The translations under genes were made by a program, and so were the position numbers. A stretch of 64,000 bases of DNA from contig NZ_JADIKM010000001.1 in assembly GCF_044904665.1 (NCBI RefSeq), positions 744,001-808,000 on the forward strand. Direction: 5' to 3'. The notes under the pieces are model-generated. The model saw only the letters and a program-made list of their open reading frames with translations. It had not been told where the DNA came from and ran no database searches. This document shows positions 1-8,178 of this stretch, one piece after another. How positions within the stretch are numbered: the stretch's first letter is position 1; the number at the start of each line of letters is the position of its first letter. Origin of the DNA: Dyella_A ginsengisoli (GTDB lineage: Bacteria > Pseudomonadota > Gammaproteobacteria > Xanthomonadales > Rhodanobacteraceae).

Positions 1-219
1 CACCCCCGCGAAGTCGTCCGGGCGGCACTGAACGTAAACGCATGCGCCGCCATCCTGGCCCATAACCATCCGAGCGGAGTGCCGGAGCCGAGCGCGGCAG
101 ATCGGAGCATCACCAGGGAGCTGGTGGAAGCCTTGAAGCTGGTGGGCGTCCGCATCCTGGACCACATCGTGGTCGGTGCAGGCTCCTGCGTGAGCATGGC
201 GGAGCGGGGCCTCTTGTGA
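1..219 (+). CDS. radC: RadC/JAB-family protein, 3' end only
   Basis: This is the C-terminal 72 codons of a RadC-type protein; the start lies before the window. The reading frame from base 1 gives the JAMM metal-binding signature HNHPSGVPEPSAAD, followed by a short helix and the terminal ILDHIVVG strand typical of RadC. The family has a JAB1/MPN metalloprotease-like fold whose biochemical role is unsettled. RadC copies are very common on integrative elements and plasmids, often beside defence or antirestriction genes, which fits the accessory character of the following 25 kb. The gene ends in TGA at 217-219. The next gene, on the opposite strand, converges on it. Confidence 0.9.
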   Translation, partial: HPREVVRAALNVNACAAILAHNHPSGVPEPSAADRSITRELVEALKLVGVRILDHIVVGAGSCVSMAERGLL

Positions 220-297
220 GGCTCCAAGACTGGTCATCCGATCAAAAGCGGAACTCCACAGTTCAGTGAAGTTCCGCATGAATGTTTTTTGCGTTTA

Positions 298-1083
298 TCA
301 AATATGTTTAATAGGAAGTTGTTGGCCGTCCGGCGCGAATTTAATTTTCTTTGGTTGAAATGAGTACAGATCGGACTGATTAAAGGGTGCTTTTATTCCA
401 AGAAGATTAATGAATTCGCCAAGCATCTCGACCTCTTCCAGAGTTGCGCGGGGGTCGGCTGTTATCTCATCAAGAGTGTCGTTCAAATCGATGTCATATT
501 GATGTATTTTGCTTGCGCCTTTGTGAATTATGTCCTGAAAAAGAATTCTGACTTCTTTTTCATGGTCAAACTCTTTCCTCTTTATCAGGAGAGTTTCTGC
601 CATTGATGTCTTTCCCAGAATAATATTCTGTGCATGAGACTTCTCAATGGACATCTCGATTTCTTTTCTCCTTTTATACTCAACTTTACCCATAAAGCAG
701 CTACTCTTTCCGTGAGTGTTTATGTAGGTATACCAAAGTGGATGAAAGATCTTCTTGACGGTGGTTTTTACTCTCACTCCGTCTTTATTTTGGCTATATA
801 TTCGCCACATTGCATCAGTTTCTTTCTCTGTTGTCCAGCACTGTCCATACCATTTACCTCTTAAATCTTCCAGCGAGACCTCTTGACCGTCGTCCATGAT
901 GGCCGTGCATTGAAGAAACGCGTTTTCAAAAGGGTCGTCCCACATGCTTGGCTTGACAAGCGTGTTCTTTTTGCTCTTTATGAGCTCGAGAAACCTTTGC
1001 CTTGAGAAGATTCGATAGATAGGTGTTTCGAGATCTATATTGCCAATAATGTTTTCTTGCGTATTGCTTGAAGATAATGGCAT
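298..1083 (-). CDS. DUF2971 family protein
   Basis: A 261-residue cytosolic protein of unknown function. The N-terminal YRIF..FLELI segment, the PSMWDDPFE motif near residue 48, the WRIYS..KDGVRV block near residue 93 and the FDHEKEVRILF motif near residue 173 match the usual layout of DUF2971. That family is frequent in islands and beside defence genes, but no activity is established. The ATG at 1083 is preceded by AAGGAG with good spacing. It lies 67 bp downstream of the small ATPase gene on the same strand, so it may be the last gene of the vWA-phosphatase-kinase operon. By eye its codon use is AT-richer than its neighbours, suggesting separate acquisition. Family assignment is from motif recall, not a search. 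Confidence 0.75.
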   Translation of the reverse strand: MPLSSSNTQENIIGNIDLETPIYRIFSRQRFLELIKSKKNTLVKPSMWDDPFENAFLQCTAIMDDGQEVSLEDLRGKWYGQCWTTEKETDAMWRIYSQNKDGVRVKTTVKKIFHPLWYTYINTHGKSSCFMGKVEYKRRKEIEMSIEKSHAQNIILGKTSMAETLLIKRKEFDHEKEVRILFQDIIHKGASKIHQYDIDLNDTLDEITADPRATLEEVEMLGEFINLLGIKAPFNQSDLYSFQPKKIKFAPDGQQLPIKHI

Positions 1084-1150
1084 CTCTGTGGCTCCTTGAT
1101 GGCGAATGTTTGTGCTTGGTGCGATTTCGTTTTTGCGATTTTTCTTTCTC

Positions 1151-1678
1151 TTATCGATTGTGAGACCGAGATATCAACATGTCGGCAAAACGATAAGCCT
1201 GCTCTCGAAGATGATTGGAGATCGCTTCTTCATTTTGGCGGATGGGATTATTGATCCAGAATCGCTCTTGCCATTGAAGTGCAGAGATTGCGCGGGATTC
1301 GTGGCCGTAGTCGTTGCTCCAGAAAACTCCTGCCACGTTGTACATTCGGGATTTAAGCTCCTCCACCATGATTTGTACATCTTGAAGAGATGACCCGTGC
1401 GAGTGCGAGGAGAGAATGCATATGTCGGCATCCTTGAAGAAGTTTTGGATATAGTTCTTAGGATTTATGTACTCGCCTCGCTTTTCTTGGTAGCTGCGAT
1501 TCGCTGTGAAGAGCGTACTGAGTCCTTTGGGTGCTCGTGGGTGCGTAATATTTTTAACAATATTTCTCGGGAGCCGCGCGTACGTCTCCTGGCAAAGTGC
1601 TTCCACCAAATATCTCTGAAAGGAAGTCTTCCCGGTGTTGTTATCACCGATGAGGATATAAGCCCAGTTCGAAAGCAT
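1151..1678 (-). CDS. Small P-loop ATPase of the vWA/PP2C/kinase operon
   Basis: A protein of about 175 residues with a clear Walker A motif, GDNNTGKTS, within its first 20 residues after a hydrophobic strand (YILIG). No coiled coil or ABC signature is visible, so this is not an SMC or OLD protein; it looks like a single compact P-loop domain. A strand ending DADICILSSHSHG and a later VAGVFWSND strand may be the Walker B region. I chose the ATG at 1678 because a GAGG motif precedes it and it starts 29 bp after the kinase stop; an in-frame upstream start at 1765 would overlap the kinase. Its position makes it a likely fourth component of the phosphorylation module. Family not recognised. Confidence 0.7.
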   Translation of the reverse strand: MLSNWAYILIGDNNTGKTSFQRYLVEALCQETYARLPRNIVKNITHPRAPKGLSTLFTANRSYQEKRGEYINPKNYIQNFFKDADICILSSHSHGSSLQDVQIMVEELKSRMYNVAGVFWSNDYGHESRAISALQWQERFWINNPIRQNEEAISNHLREQAYRFADMLISRSHNR

Positions 1679-1707
1679 AGGAACCTCGTTGACTGTTTCT
1701 GGATAAT

Positions 1708-3360
1708 TTAGTGCCCGGAACACGCCCGCAGGGCAATGAAAATAACGAGTAAGATGAAGATCCATCCACCGACGCCAAGGCCTTTGCTATTGGGCTTGGT
1801 TTGCGGGCCAGAAGGAGCGGGTGATGGCGCCGGCGTAGGCCGTGTCTGCGTAGCAGGTGCGCTGCTGCGTCGCATCTGTTCGAGCACCCGTTGATTTCCA
1901 GACTTTGGAGAGGAAGGCGGAGGCGTATGCTTTTGGCTTGCCGCCACGCTTGGCGCCGCTCGTGTTTGTCCCCCCATGCTTCGAAGGACATCGCCATTCT
2001 TAGGGGTATTTGCAGGCTGTTGCGGGCCGCTGCCCAGTCGGTACTTCGCCTCTGCTTCCGTCAGGGTCTGAATCTGCCCCTTTTGCGTGATCGTGATGGA
2101 CAGGTGGGTGTAGTGCCGGCCACGGGCGTTGCTGTGGAACGGTTCGTCGACAAGGCCAGAGACGGTGATCCAGCGGCCCACCCAGGATTCGGATGGTACG
2201 TCGCCACGAAGAGCGCTCAGGCCGTCCGACCAAATGCTGAGCTTGACCGCGTTGCCGCGCCAGTCCGCGAAGTTGACGAACACATAGTGGGTCCGATTTC
2301 GCGCGAACCCTCGCTTCACATCCAAGATCCTGCCGACGAGCTCAATCTTGTCGCCGACCATGGACAGAACGGCGGCGTAGTTCAGTGCATCGAGGACGGG
2401 GTATGGCCCTTGGTAGGCGATGGGCGTCGCCTGCGCAGGGGCAGTAAATGACACGATGATTTGAGGGATGCCGCGCTTTTGCAGGAAGTCGCTGAGCGAC
2501 GGCACCTGAGCCATCGACCCCGCTGCCACTTGCGCGAGGCTCTTGGCCTGGCTCTCGACAGGCGCGAGTCGGAGCACTTCTTTGAAGACCGACGAAGCTC
2601 CCGGTGCTTGGTAGTCGTTCCTTCGGAAAACCACAGCATCGGGGTCTGAGTGTGTTCGGCCCCAAATCCCAGCATCAGAAGCCAGCGCTTGAAGAGCCAC
2701 ATCCAGCGCCAAGAAGGAAAAGCGGTCGAGCTTTTCATCGAAGTCTGACGCGCTGCGCTTGGGATGCTGAAAGTTGAGCTGGCCGAGCTCAGTTGCCTTG
2801 GAGCCTCGCAGGGCTTCGACGAACATGCCGTCGTAGTCGATGAGCTGCACCAGGCCGCCGCCTTGGCTCACCATCACGTTGCCCGGCTGGATGTCGCCGT
2901 GGGCGATGCGCTCTCGCTCTAAGAATTCAGCGAGCTTGGCGAGCGTGCCCCTGAGGCGGGTGATGGCGGCAGCGTTCTTGTGCTCACGTTCGAGGAACTC
3001 GCTGAGGGTCTCCCCGGACGCCCACTCCATCTTGACGATCGGGTATTCCTTCCCCAGAACCCGGATTCCCTTGGGAATGAACTCGAACGGGAGGAAGTAT
3101 GGGCTCGACAGTTGCTTCAAGCGCGCTGAAATCGCTTGGTACCGTCGTTCGAGCTCAGGCGCTTCTTTATGAAAGCAGCGCAGGGCATACCGTTTGCCAC
3201 CAGCATTCACGGTGTACGTCAAAGCAAAGCCGCCGCACAGGGCAAGCGGCAACCCAAGACCGGTGGTCCGTACTGACCCACTTTTCAGCAGTGCGTCGAG
3301 AAGATGGACCTGAGGTGCTTGAAGCGCCTCGTTGTATTGTTCGAGTGTGGGATAAGACAC
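1708..3360 (-). CDS. Serine/threonine kinase-like protein with OB-fold and C-terminal membrane anchor (TerY-P triad)
   Basis: A 550-residue protein starting with GTG (CAGGAA just upstream). The first 280 residues form a protein-kinase fold: a catalytic loop HGDIQPGNVMV (HGD in place of HRD, with catalytic Asp and Asn) and LIDYDGMFV in the DFG position. The beta-3 lysine of the usual VAIK motif appears to be arginine (YALRCF), so activity may be altered. Residues about 325-450 look like an OB-fold-type domain, followed by a Pro/Ser-rich linker and one transmembrane helix (GWIFILLVIFIALRA) at the extreme C terminus. It sits 14 bp after a PP2C phosphatase and a vWA protein, the order known from TerY-P triads. 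It probably phosphorylates, or scaffolds, the vWA partner at the inner membrane. Confidence 0.85.
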   Translation of the reverse strand: MSYPTLEQYNEALQAPQVHLLDALLKSGSVRTTGLGLPLALCGGFALTYTVNAGGKRYALRCFHKEAPELERRYQAISARLKQLSSPYFLPFEFIPKGIRVLGKEYPIVKMEWASGETLSEFLEREHKNAAAITRLRGTLAKLAEFLERERIAHGDIQPGNVMVSQGGGLVQLIDYDGMFVEALRGSKATELGQLNFQHPKRSASDFDEKLDRFSFLALDVALQALASDAGIWGRTHSDPDAVVFRRNDYQAPGASSVFKEVLRLAPVESQAKSLAQVAAGSMAQVPSLSDFLQKRGIPQIIVSFTAPAQATPIAYQGPYPVLDALNYAAVLSMVGDKIELVGRILDVKRGFARNRTHYVFVNFADWRGNAVKLSIWSDGLSALRGDVPSESWVGRWITVSGLVDEPFHSNARGRHYTHLSITITQKGQIQTLTEAEAKYRLGSGPQQPANTPKNGDVLRSMGGQTRAAPSVAASQKHTPPPSSPKSGNQRVLEQMRRSSAPATQTRPTPAPSPAPSGPQTKPNSKGLGVGGWIFILLVIFIALRACSGH

Positions 3361-3374
3361 GTCCGTTCCTGGAC

Positions 3375-4094
3375 TCAGAGCAGAGCGATGACCAAGGTGC
3401 TGTCGTCGCGGCGCATGTTTTTTGCCTCGCGCTCCCGTTCCACGAGTTCCGCAAGTTCTTCGTTCGAGCGCACTGCGAGCAGGGTTTCAAGGGCAGCACT
3501 GTTGCCCGCCTCCATGTTCCGGAGAAGCCAGGCTCCGAGAGCATCGGTCATGCAGAGCAGGAACAATGGACGTGTTTCGGCGTACGACCAGACGACTTCT
3601 GGCACCTCGAATGCTCCGGAATCGAGCAGGTTCAGATTGTGCTGCGGCAGCGTTGAAAAGAGGGTCGGTTTGCCTTCGAACTGTTCCGAGGCCTGATAGG
3701 GGAGGGTCTCCAAGAGCCGCGCGCCATCGGTAAGCACCGCACAGGAGTCACCGACGCACTGGATGGTGACGGTCTGTTCGGCCAAGTCTTCCTGGGCGAT
3801 GAGGGCGGTCGCGAAGCTGCCTCGTTCAAAGGCCGCAGCTTTCGACCAGCTCATACTGGCCTGGTCGTGCAGCTCGCCGAAGGTGGCCTGACACGCGTTG
3901 AGGAGCTCTTGCGAAGGGGCTGCCTCCGCTAGGGCCTCAGTCAGCAGACGCGCCCAGTTCTTGCCGTCATAGGACTCTGACGCCCCATCGCTGAGGACGA
4001 TGCGGCCGGTATCACCGGCCACAAAGAAGGCGTCCTCATTGTCTTCGGGGCGATCAAGGTGCTTACCGACGGACCCTTGGAAAAGGATGTCCAT
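3375..4094 (-). CDS. PP2C-family protein phosphatase (TerY-P triad)
   Basis: A 239-residue protein phosphatase of the PP2C/PPM type. Motifs seen in order are RPEDNEDAFF (metal ligand), LSDGASESYDG, CVGDSCAVLTDG, CMTDALGAWLL and RRDDSTLVIALL, giving the Asp cluster that binds two Mn/Mg ions. The GASES and TDALG variants (instead of DGMGG and TDGLT) are typical of the divergent PP2C found with TerY vWA proteins. It has no signal peptide or membrane segment. It begins 9 bp after the vWA gene and ends 14 bp before the kinase, so the three are surely co-transcribed. Expected role: removal of phosphate from the vWA protein, the kinase or another shared substrate. Confidence 0.9.
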   Translation of the reverse strand: MDILFQGSVGKHLDRPEDNEDAFFVAGDTGRIVLSDGASESYDGKNWARLLTEALAEAAPSQELLNACQATFGELHDQASMSWSKAAAFERGSFATALIAQEDLAEQTVTIQCVGDSCAVLTDGARLLETLPYQASEQFEGKPTLFSTLPQHNLNLLDSGAFEVPEVVWSYAETRPLFLLCMTDALGAWLLRNMEAGNSAALETLLAVRSNEELAELVEREREAKNMRRDDSTLVIALL

Positions 4095-4103
4095 CGCCGA
4101 GGC

Positions 4104-4937
4104 TTACCTGAGCTGAGCGGCGCGGGTGCCGATGTCGAAGAAGTCGACGATCTCGGCGATTTCACCGTTGTAGACGAAGCCCCGGGATTCCATGGTCGCC
4201 TTGATGCCCTTCTCTTCCGCCGCTTTTTGCAGGTGCGGGGGAAGAGGGCTCGACATCCGGAACAGGAGTTTGGCGTAGCTGTCGGGAAGCCCCGAATCAC
4301 TGGTTGGGAACTTCGCCGGGTCGCCCCCTGCCGTGCTGACGTGCAGGTTGAACATGAGCACGGTGCCATCCTTGGTGCCAATCTGTTGAAGCTGATTGGC
4401 CAAGTCGGCCGGATCCCCATCTGTCGATTCACCGTCGGTGACATGAAGGACGGTTGGCGGGTAGCTGTCGGGGTTGGCGTCGCACCAGCCGGCCAGTTCT
4501 TCTGCGGCGCGCGTGATGGCATGACACATTGGAGTGCCGCCGCCTGCTTTGGCCTCAAACCAGACCGGGAACTTGATGGACTGATTGACCAGGCCGCCTG
4601 CGCCGTCGTCCATGCGCTTGGTGCGCTCTTCCACGCGCAGCGGATGGGCTTCGATCTGAGAAATCGGATGGAGCACGGTCGAGCTCAACGCGCCCGCCAG
4701 ACCATTGTCGGCCGACGAACCCGAATAGCCGAGAACACCCACGTGGAAGTAGTCGCGCGTGCCTTCCGACTTGGTGCAGCGGGTGATGAGGGTCGCGAGC
4801 GTACGGTTCAGGACGTCGGCCACGAACTGAGCCTTCGTCTTGCCGTTCTCCATGGTGTCTTGCATGGAGCCGGACTGGTCGACCAAGAACAAGAATGCGG
4901 TCGGAGTGGTCCTGCTGATTTCGGCTTGATACGTCAT
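4104..4937 (-). CDS. TerY-like von Willebrand factor A domain protein
   Basis: A 277-residue single-domain vWA protein, first gene of the leftward operon. The metal-ion-dependent adhesion site is intact: FLVDQSGSMQDT near the N terminus (DxSxS), a threonine in the GGGTPMCHAI loop, and HVTDGESTDGD. It has no signal peptide, so it acts in the cytoplasm. AGGGGAAG precedes the ATG at 4937. In TerY-P triads such proteins are the phosphorylation targets that assemble complexes together with the kinase and phosphatase; the triad is associated with tellurite-type stress and predicted phage or nucleic-acid responses. No TerC, TerD or TerB genes are visible in this window, so this is a free-standing triad. 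Confidence 0.88.
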   Translation of the reverse strand: MTYQAEISRTTPTAFLFLVDQSGSMQDTMENGKTKAQFVADVLNRTLATLITRCTKSEGTRDYFHVGVLGYSGSSADNGLAGALSSTVLHPISQIEAHPLRVEERTKRMDDGAGGLVNQSIKFPVWFEAKAGGGTPMCHAITRAAEELAGWCDANPDSYPPTVLHVTDGESTDGDPADLANQLQQIGTKDGTVLMFNLHVSTAGGDPAKFPTSDSGLPDSYAKLLFRMSSPLPPHLQKAAEEKGIKATMESRGFVYNGEIAEIVDFFDIGTRAAQLR

Positions 4938-5247
4938 GTACTTCCCCTGTTGAGATGCCTAACCCTGAGGCCGTATTCGTCGAAGCATAGCGCGCAGAGA
5001 AGTGCTTTGTGCACCGCAAATATGCGGATATCCCGCGAGGCAGGGCACCCGGCAGCTAGGGGAAAAACTTTAGTCTCGACGGACGTTGCATGCTCGGCGC
5101 CACTGGATGCACCATCAGGCAAACATCGGGGACAGGATGGGGATCGGATATCCCCCTAAATTCACAAGGTGGTGGGTTGTAGTGTCCTCCACCTCTTTGG
5201 TCGCCGACGATGATTCAAGCCGTCTGTCGAGCTCAAGGAGATCCACT
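4938..5247. promoter_or_regulatory. Divergent control region with two GGATATCC palindromes
   Basis: This 310-bp gap separates the leftward vWA operon from the rightward OLD nuclease gene and must hold both promoters. The 10-mer CGGATATCCC, whose core GGATATCC is a perfect palindrome, occurs at 5025-5034 and again at 5145-5154, exactly 120 bp apart. Such spaced palindromes fit a shared operator bound cooperatively, but no regulator gene is present in either operon. No convincing sigma-70 boxes could be picked out by eye. Confidence 0.4.
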
Positions 5248-7038
5248 GTGGCAGCAAAGAAGCAGGCGGCTGGCGAAGACGTCGTCGCGCCGCGCGCTCG
5301 GATGCACAAACTGACCATCCGCAACTTCCGCGCAATTGGTTCAGAGCCGGTCGAAATTGAGCTCGACGATATCGTTGTTCTCGTCGGAGCCAACAATACG
5401 GGCAAGAGCTCCATTCTTCGCGCTTACCAGCTGGTGATGGAGACTGGAAAGGACGGCGAGATGGTGCTCGACGACTTTCCTGGTGCGGCCATCCCAGAAG
5501 GCGGTCTTCATCCAGATGCGATGCCCAGCATTGAGCTCGAAACTGTTCTTTACGAAGACAGCAAGCCGCCGGCAGAGAAATGGATAGACACGAAGCCGAA
5601 TGGTGACCGTCACGTCCGAGAGCGCTGGACGTGGCGCGCTCCGGGCAAGCCTGAGAAGCGTGGGTTCGACGTCCAAAAAAAGGAGTGGGACCCTGAACAT
5701 GGTCCTTGGGGTGTGGCGTCCGTTGCCCAGGCGAATCGTCCTGCGATGCACCGCATTGAGGCATTTGATGACCCCAAAAAGCAGGCGGATAGCATCATTA
5801 ACCTCCTGGTTGAGGCGACCAAGCAGCGAGTGACGGCACTTACTGCCGAAGAGGGTGGTGATGGCCCGTACGCCCAACTCATCAAAGGCGTCGCTGAGCT
5901 GCAAAAGACGGTGGCACAAGAAGCGATGGACGCCATCGAAGAAGTTCGTGCGGAACTTGGGCGGGCGCTTGCCAATGTGTTTCCCGGTTACGCCATCACC
6001 CTGGATGCTAGGCCAGAGGATGACCTCAACAAGGTACTGACGTTTTTCAAGGCGCCGCCAATCCTAAAAATGGGGCCCGGTGACGGGCACCAGTCAGATC
6101 TTGAGCGGCAGGGCAGCGGCACGCGTCGCACGCTCATGTGGAATGCGCTGCGCATCATTGCGGACTACAAGGGAAATGCCAAGGCGGGCGATAAGGGGGC
6201 GGAGAGGCCGCACGTTCTCTTGCTTGATGAGCCGGAGCTCTGTCTTCATCCGGCAGCTGTGCGTGATGCATGCCGCGTCTTGTACTCACTGCCACAAGGA
6301 AAGACCTGGCAGGTCATGGTGACTACACACTCGCCCGCCTTCATTGATCTCTCGCGGGACAATACGTCGATTGTGAGGGTGGAGCGAGCGGAGAACGGCA
6401 CCGTTTCGGGGACCACCATTTTTCGGCCCGAGCGTGCCCACCTGAGCGACGACGACAAGGAGCGGTTGAAGCTGCTCAACATGTACGACCCGTATGTCGC
6501 CGAGTTTTTCTTTGGTGGCCGAACGGTCATTGTGGAAGGTGATACGGAGTACGCGGCCTTCCGGGAGGTTATGGCGGAATTTCCGGAAAGGTTCCGAAAC
6601 GTGCATGTGGTGAGGGCCCGAGGGAAGTACACCATCGTGGCGCTTTGCAAGATCCTGAACCAGTTCAATTGCCCCTATGCCGTACTTCATGATGCAGACA
6701 CACAGAGAGTCAAGGGCAAAGATGGGGCCTTGAAGGGTAACTCTGCTTGGGCCGCGAACCGACAGATCCTCGAAGAGATCCAAAAAGCCCCGGCCGGTTC
6801 TGTGCGCCTCGCTGCATCGCTTTACACCTTCGAAATCGCCATGTTCGGAAAGCTGGTGTCCGGCGAGAAACCATACGCCGCTTGGCTGCGGGTCAAAGAG
6901 GATGGCGAGGGCAAGCAGAAAGTCTTGGCTTTGCTGGACTTCTTGGTCGGGAACTCTGAGGTATGTCCCGATGGGGCTCTTGTCTGGATGGACGAGGATG
7001 TATTGGCTGCGGCTGTGGCTAAGTATGAGCCAAAATGA
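5248..7038 (+). CDS. OLD-family ATP-dependent nuclease (AAA ATPase plus TOPRIM)
   Basis: A 596-residue protein. I use the GTG at 5248 because AAGGAG sits 7 bases upstream and upstream in-frame codons read as non-protein. Walker A is GANNTGKSS at residues 47-55; an ABC-like signature region precedes the Walker B HVLLLDEPELCLHP near residue 322 and the VTTHSPAFI switch near 355. The TOPRIM half follows, with VIVEGDTEYAAF near 427 and VLHDADTQ near 478 supplying the acidic metal ligands. This is the domain order of OLD nucleases, including Gabija GajA, but no UvrD-like GajB partner follows. It is divergent to the vWA/PP2C/kinase operon and may be its effector. It should cut or nick DNA in an ATP-regulated way. 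Confidence 0.88.
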   Translation: MAAKKQAAGEDVVAPRARMHKLTIRNFRAIGSEPVEIELDDIVVLVGANNTGKSSILRAYQLVMETGKDGEMVLDDFPGAAIPEGGLHPDAMPSIELETVLYEDSKPPAEKWIDTKPNGDRHVRERWTWRAPGKPEKRGFDVQKKEWDPEHGPWGVASVAQANRPAMHRIEAFDDPKKQADSIINLLVEATKQRVTALTAEEGGDGPYAQLIKGVAELQKTVAQEAMDAIEEVRAELGRALANVFPGYAITLDARPEDDLNKVLTFFKAPPILKMGPGDGHQSDLERQGSGTRRTLMWNALRIIADYKGNAKAGDKGAERPHVLLLDEPELCLHPAAVRDACRVLYSLPQGKTWQVMVTTHSPAFIDLSRDNTSIVRVERAENGTVSGTTIFRPERAHLSDDDKERLKLLNMYDPYVAEFFFGGRTVIVEGDTEYAAFREVMAEFPERFRNVHVVRARGKYTIVALCKILNQFNCPYAVLHDADTQRVKGKDGALKGNSAWAANRQILEEIQKAPAGSVRLAASLYTFEIAMFGKLVSGEKPYAAWLRVKEDGEGKQKVLALLDFLVGNSEVCPDGALVWMDEDVLAAAVAKYEPK

Positions 7039-7168
7039 CTATTTCGTATCGAGGCCTGGGGCGAATGATCTTGTTTTAGCCTAGAGGCTTAATATGTCGA
7101 GCATGAGCTTAATGGCCGCAAAGGACGATGTCTTGGTGCTTTCGCTGGTGAATATAATTTCGAGTGGT

Positions 7169-7200
7169 TGACCTGAATCACCTTTAAGTGATTTAGGTCA
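7169..7200 (+). promoter_or_regulatory. Imperfect 13-bp inverted repeat after the OLD gene
   Basis: TGACCTGAATCAC and GTGATTTAGGTCA form a 13-bp dyad with one mismatch around a 6-base loop. There is no T-run after it, so it is more likely an operator for the following membrane-protein gene than a terminator, although a hairpin ending the OLD transcript is possible. The rest of 7039-7251 shows nothing recognisable. Confidence 0.4.
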
Positions 7201-7251
7201 GGCAGCAAGAATGATCGAGCGTGATTGGCGCGTTGACTCAAGGAGGAAAAG

Positions 7252-7866
7252 GTGAGGGCTCCATCTATTATATTAACAGTTATTGTTGCTTTTTTCTTGT
7301 GTCTTCTTGGGTACTCTATATACAGAATAAAGGGTTCGAAAGAGTTTAGCCTTTGGGTTGGTCAGGGGAGGCGCGATGTATTTAGCAAGAGCACCCTTTT
7401 TGGGTTGCTCGCCCTCGAGTTTTCGATAATGCTTGGAACGATTATCCCTTATGCAAAATTTGGAAGTCACAAAGAGATTTATGACTACACTGTATTTGCG
7501 TTTCCTTGCCTGGCCGGAATAGTGGCTGGTGGCGGGATTTTTTTTGATGGAAAATCTCGGTTGGACGGCGCTGGTTGGTCATTTTTTGCTTCCGCAGTTA
7601 TTTTGGCTGTGGCCTATGTAGTGTTCATTTGGCCGGCGGGTTTTGCTGGTCAGATATGGTTTTGGACAATAATTAACAGCACGGCAGCATGCGTTGTGGG
7701 ATTGGCAATAATTGCTATCCGCAAGGATTACGGCTCTCATCCGTTAGATGGGTTATTTCTGCCCATAATCATTTTTGTTGGGATTGCCACAGTACTTTTA
7801 GGTATGGTGTTCTTCTTTTTCTCCGGCGCACTTTCACCTTTATCTGTGACGCTGCATGAAAGCTAA
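7252..7866 (+). CDS. Hypothetical multi-pass membrane protein
   Basis: A 204-residue integral membrane protein beginning with GTG; AGGAGG sits directly upstream. About six hydrophobic segments are visible: the N-terminal IILTVIVAFFLCLLGYSI, a segment around residue 45-65, one near 75-95, one near 110-128, one near 130-150 and the C-terminal LPIIIFVGIATVLLGMVFF. Conserved catalytic motifs are not evident and the family is not recognised. Its codon use is markedly AT-rich compared with the OLD and relaxase genes on either side, indicating a separate origin. It is followed by a strong terminator at about 8079-8111 and appears to be a single-gene unit. Membrane proteins next to OLD nucleases are sometimes effectors, but nothing here demonstrates that. 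Confidence 0.65.
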   Translation: MRAPSIILTVIVAFFLCLLGYSIYRIKGSKEFSLWVGQGRRDVFSKSTLFGLLALEFSIMLGTIIPYAKFGSHKEIYDYTVFAFPCLAGIVAGGGIFFDGKSRLDGAGWSFFASAVILAVAYVVFIWPAGFAGQIWFWTIINSTAACVVGLAIIAIRKDYGSHPLDGLFLPIIIFVGIATVLLGMVFFFFSGALSPLSVTLHES

Positions 7867-8078
7867 AAGAATCAGTGGAAGTATGAGGCAAGTTAATCCA
7901 AGGATCGTCGAAATCCATGGTTTTGCTTTTGGTCTGGATTCATTGTTCATTTGGTTTCTCGATTTTATAAAGTTTCCATACGGTCTCAAAAAATTCGATT
8001 TTGTCAACATATCATTAATATGAATACGCCAGAGCGCGTCTTAGTGTTGTACCAACACGACGCTCAAAGCAGAACCCA

Positions 8079-8111
8079 AAGCCCGTAACACTAAGTGTTA
8101 GCGGGCTTTTT
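8079..8111 (+). terminator. Rho-independent terminator before the relaxase gene
   Basis: AAGCCCG-TAACACT pairs with AGTGTTA-CGGGCTT through a single bulged G, followed by five T residues. It ends rightward transcription from the 7252 membrane gene and insulates the relaxase. The rest of the 359-bp gap (7867-8225) holds a smaller dyad GTGTTG/CAACAC at 8044-8058 and the inverted repeat at 8162-8178. Confidence 0.75.
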
Positions 8112-8161
8112 GATGTGTCAAGGAAACTTGACATTTTTAAATCTTCTGGTTGGATGGGGCT

Positions 8162-8178
8162 AACGCTAAGTAAGCGTT
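8162..8178 (+). other. Possible oriT inverted repeat upstream of the relaxase
   Basis: AACGCT and AGCGTT form a perfect 6-bp dyad with a 5-base loop, 48 bp before the relaxase start. The stretch across the loop and right arm, GTAAGCGTTGCC, loosely resembles MOBQ nic sites such as RSF1010 GTAAGTGCGCCC, but the arm-to-nic spacing differs. oriT of MOBQ elements usually lies next to the mob gene. This is a weak call; a repressor site is equally possible. Confidence 0.3.

Noticed and set aside
5248..7038. Gabija system (GajAB)
   Set aside because: The OLD-type protein resembles GajA in domain order, but no UvrD-like GajB helicase follows it.
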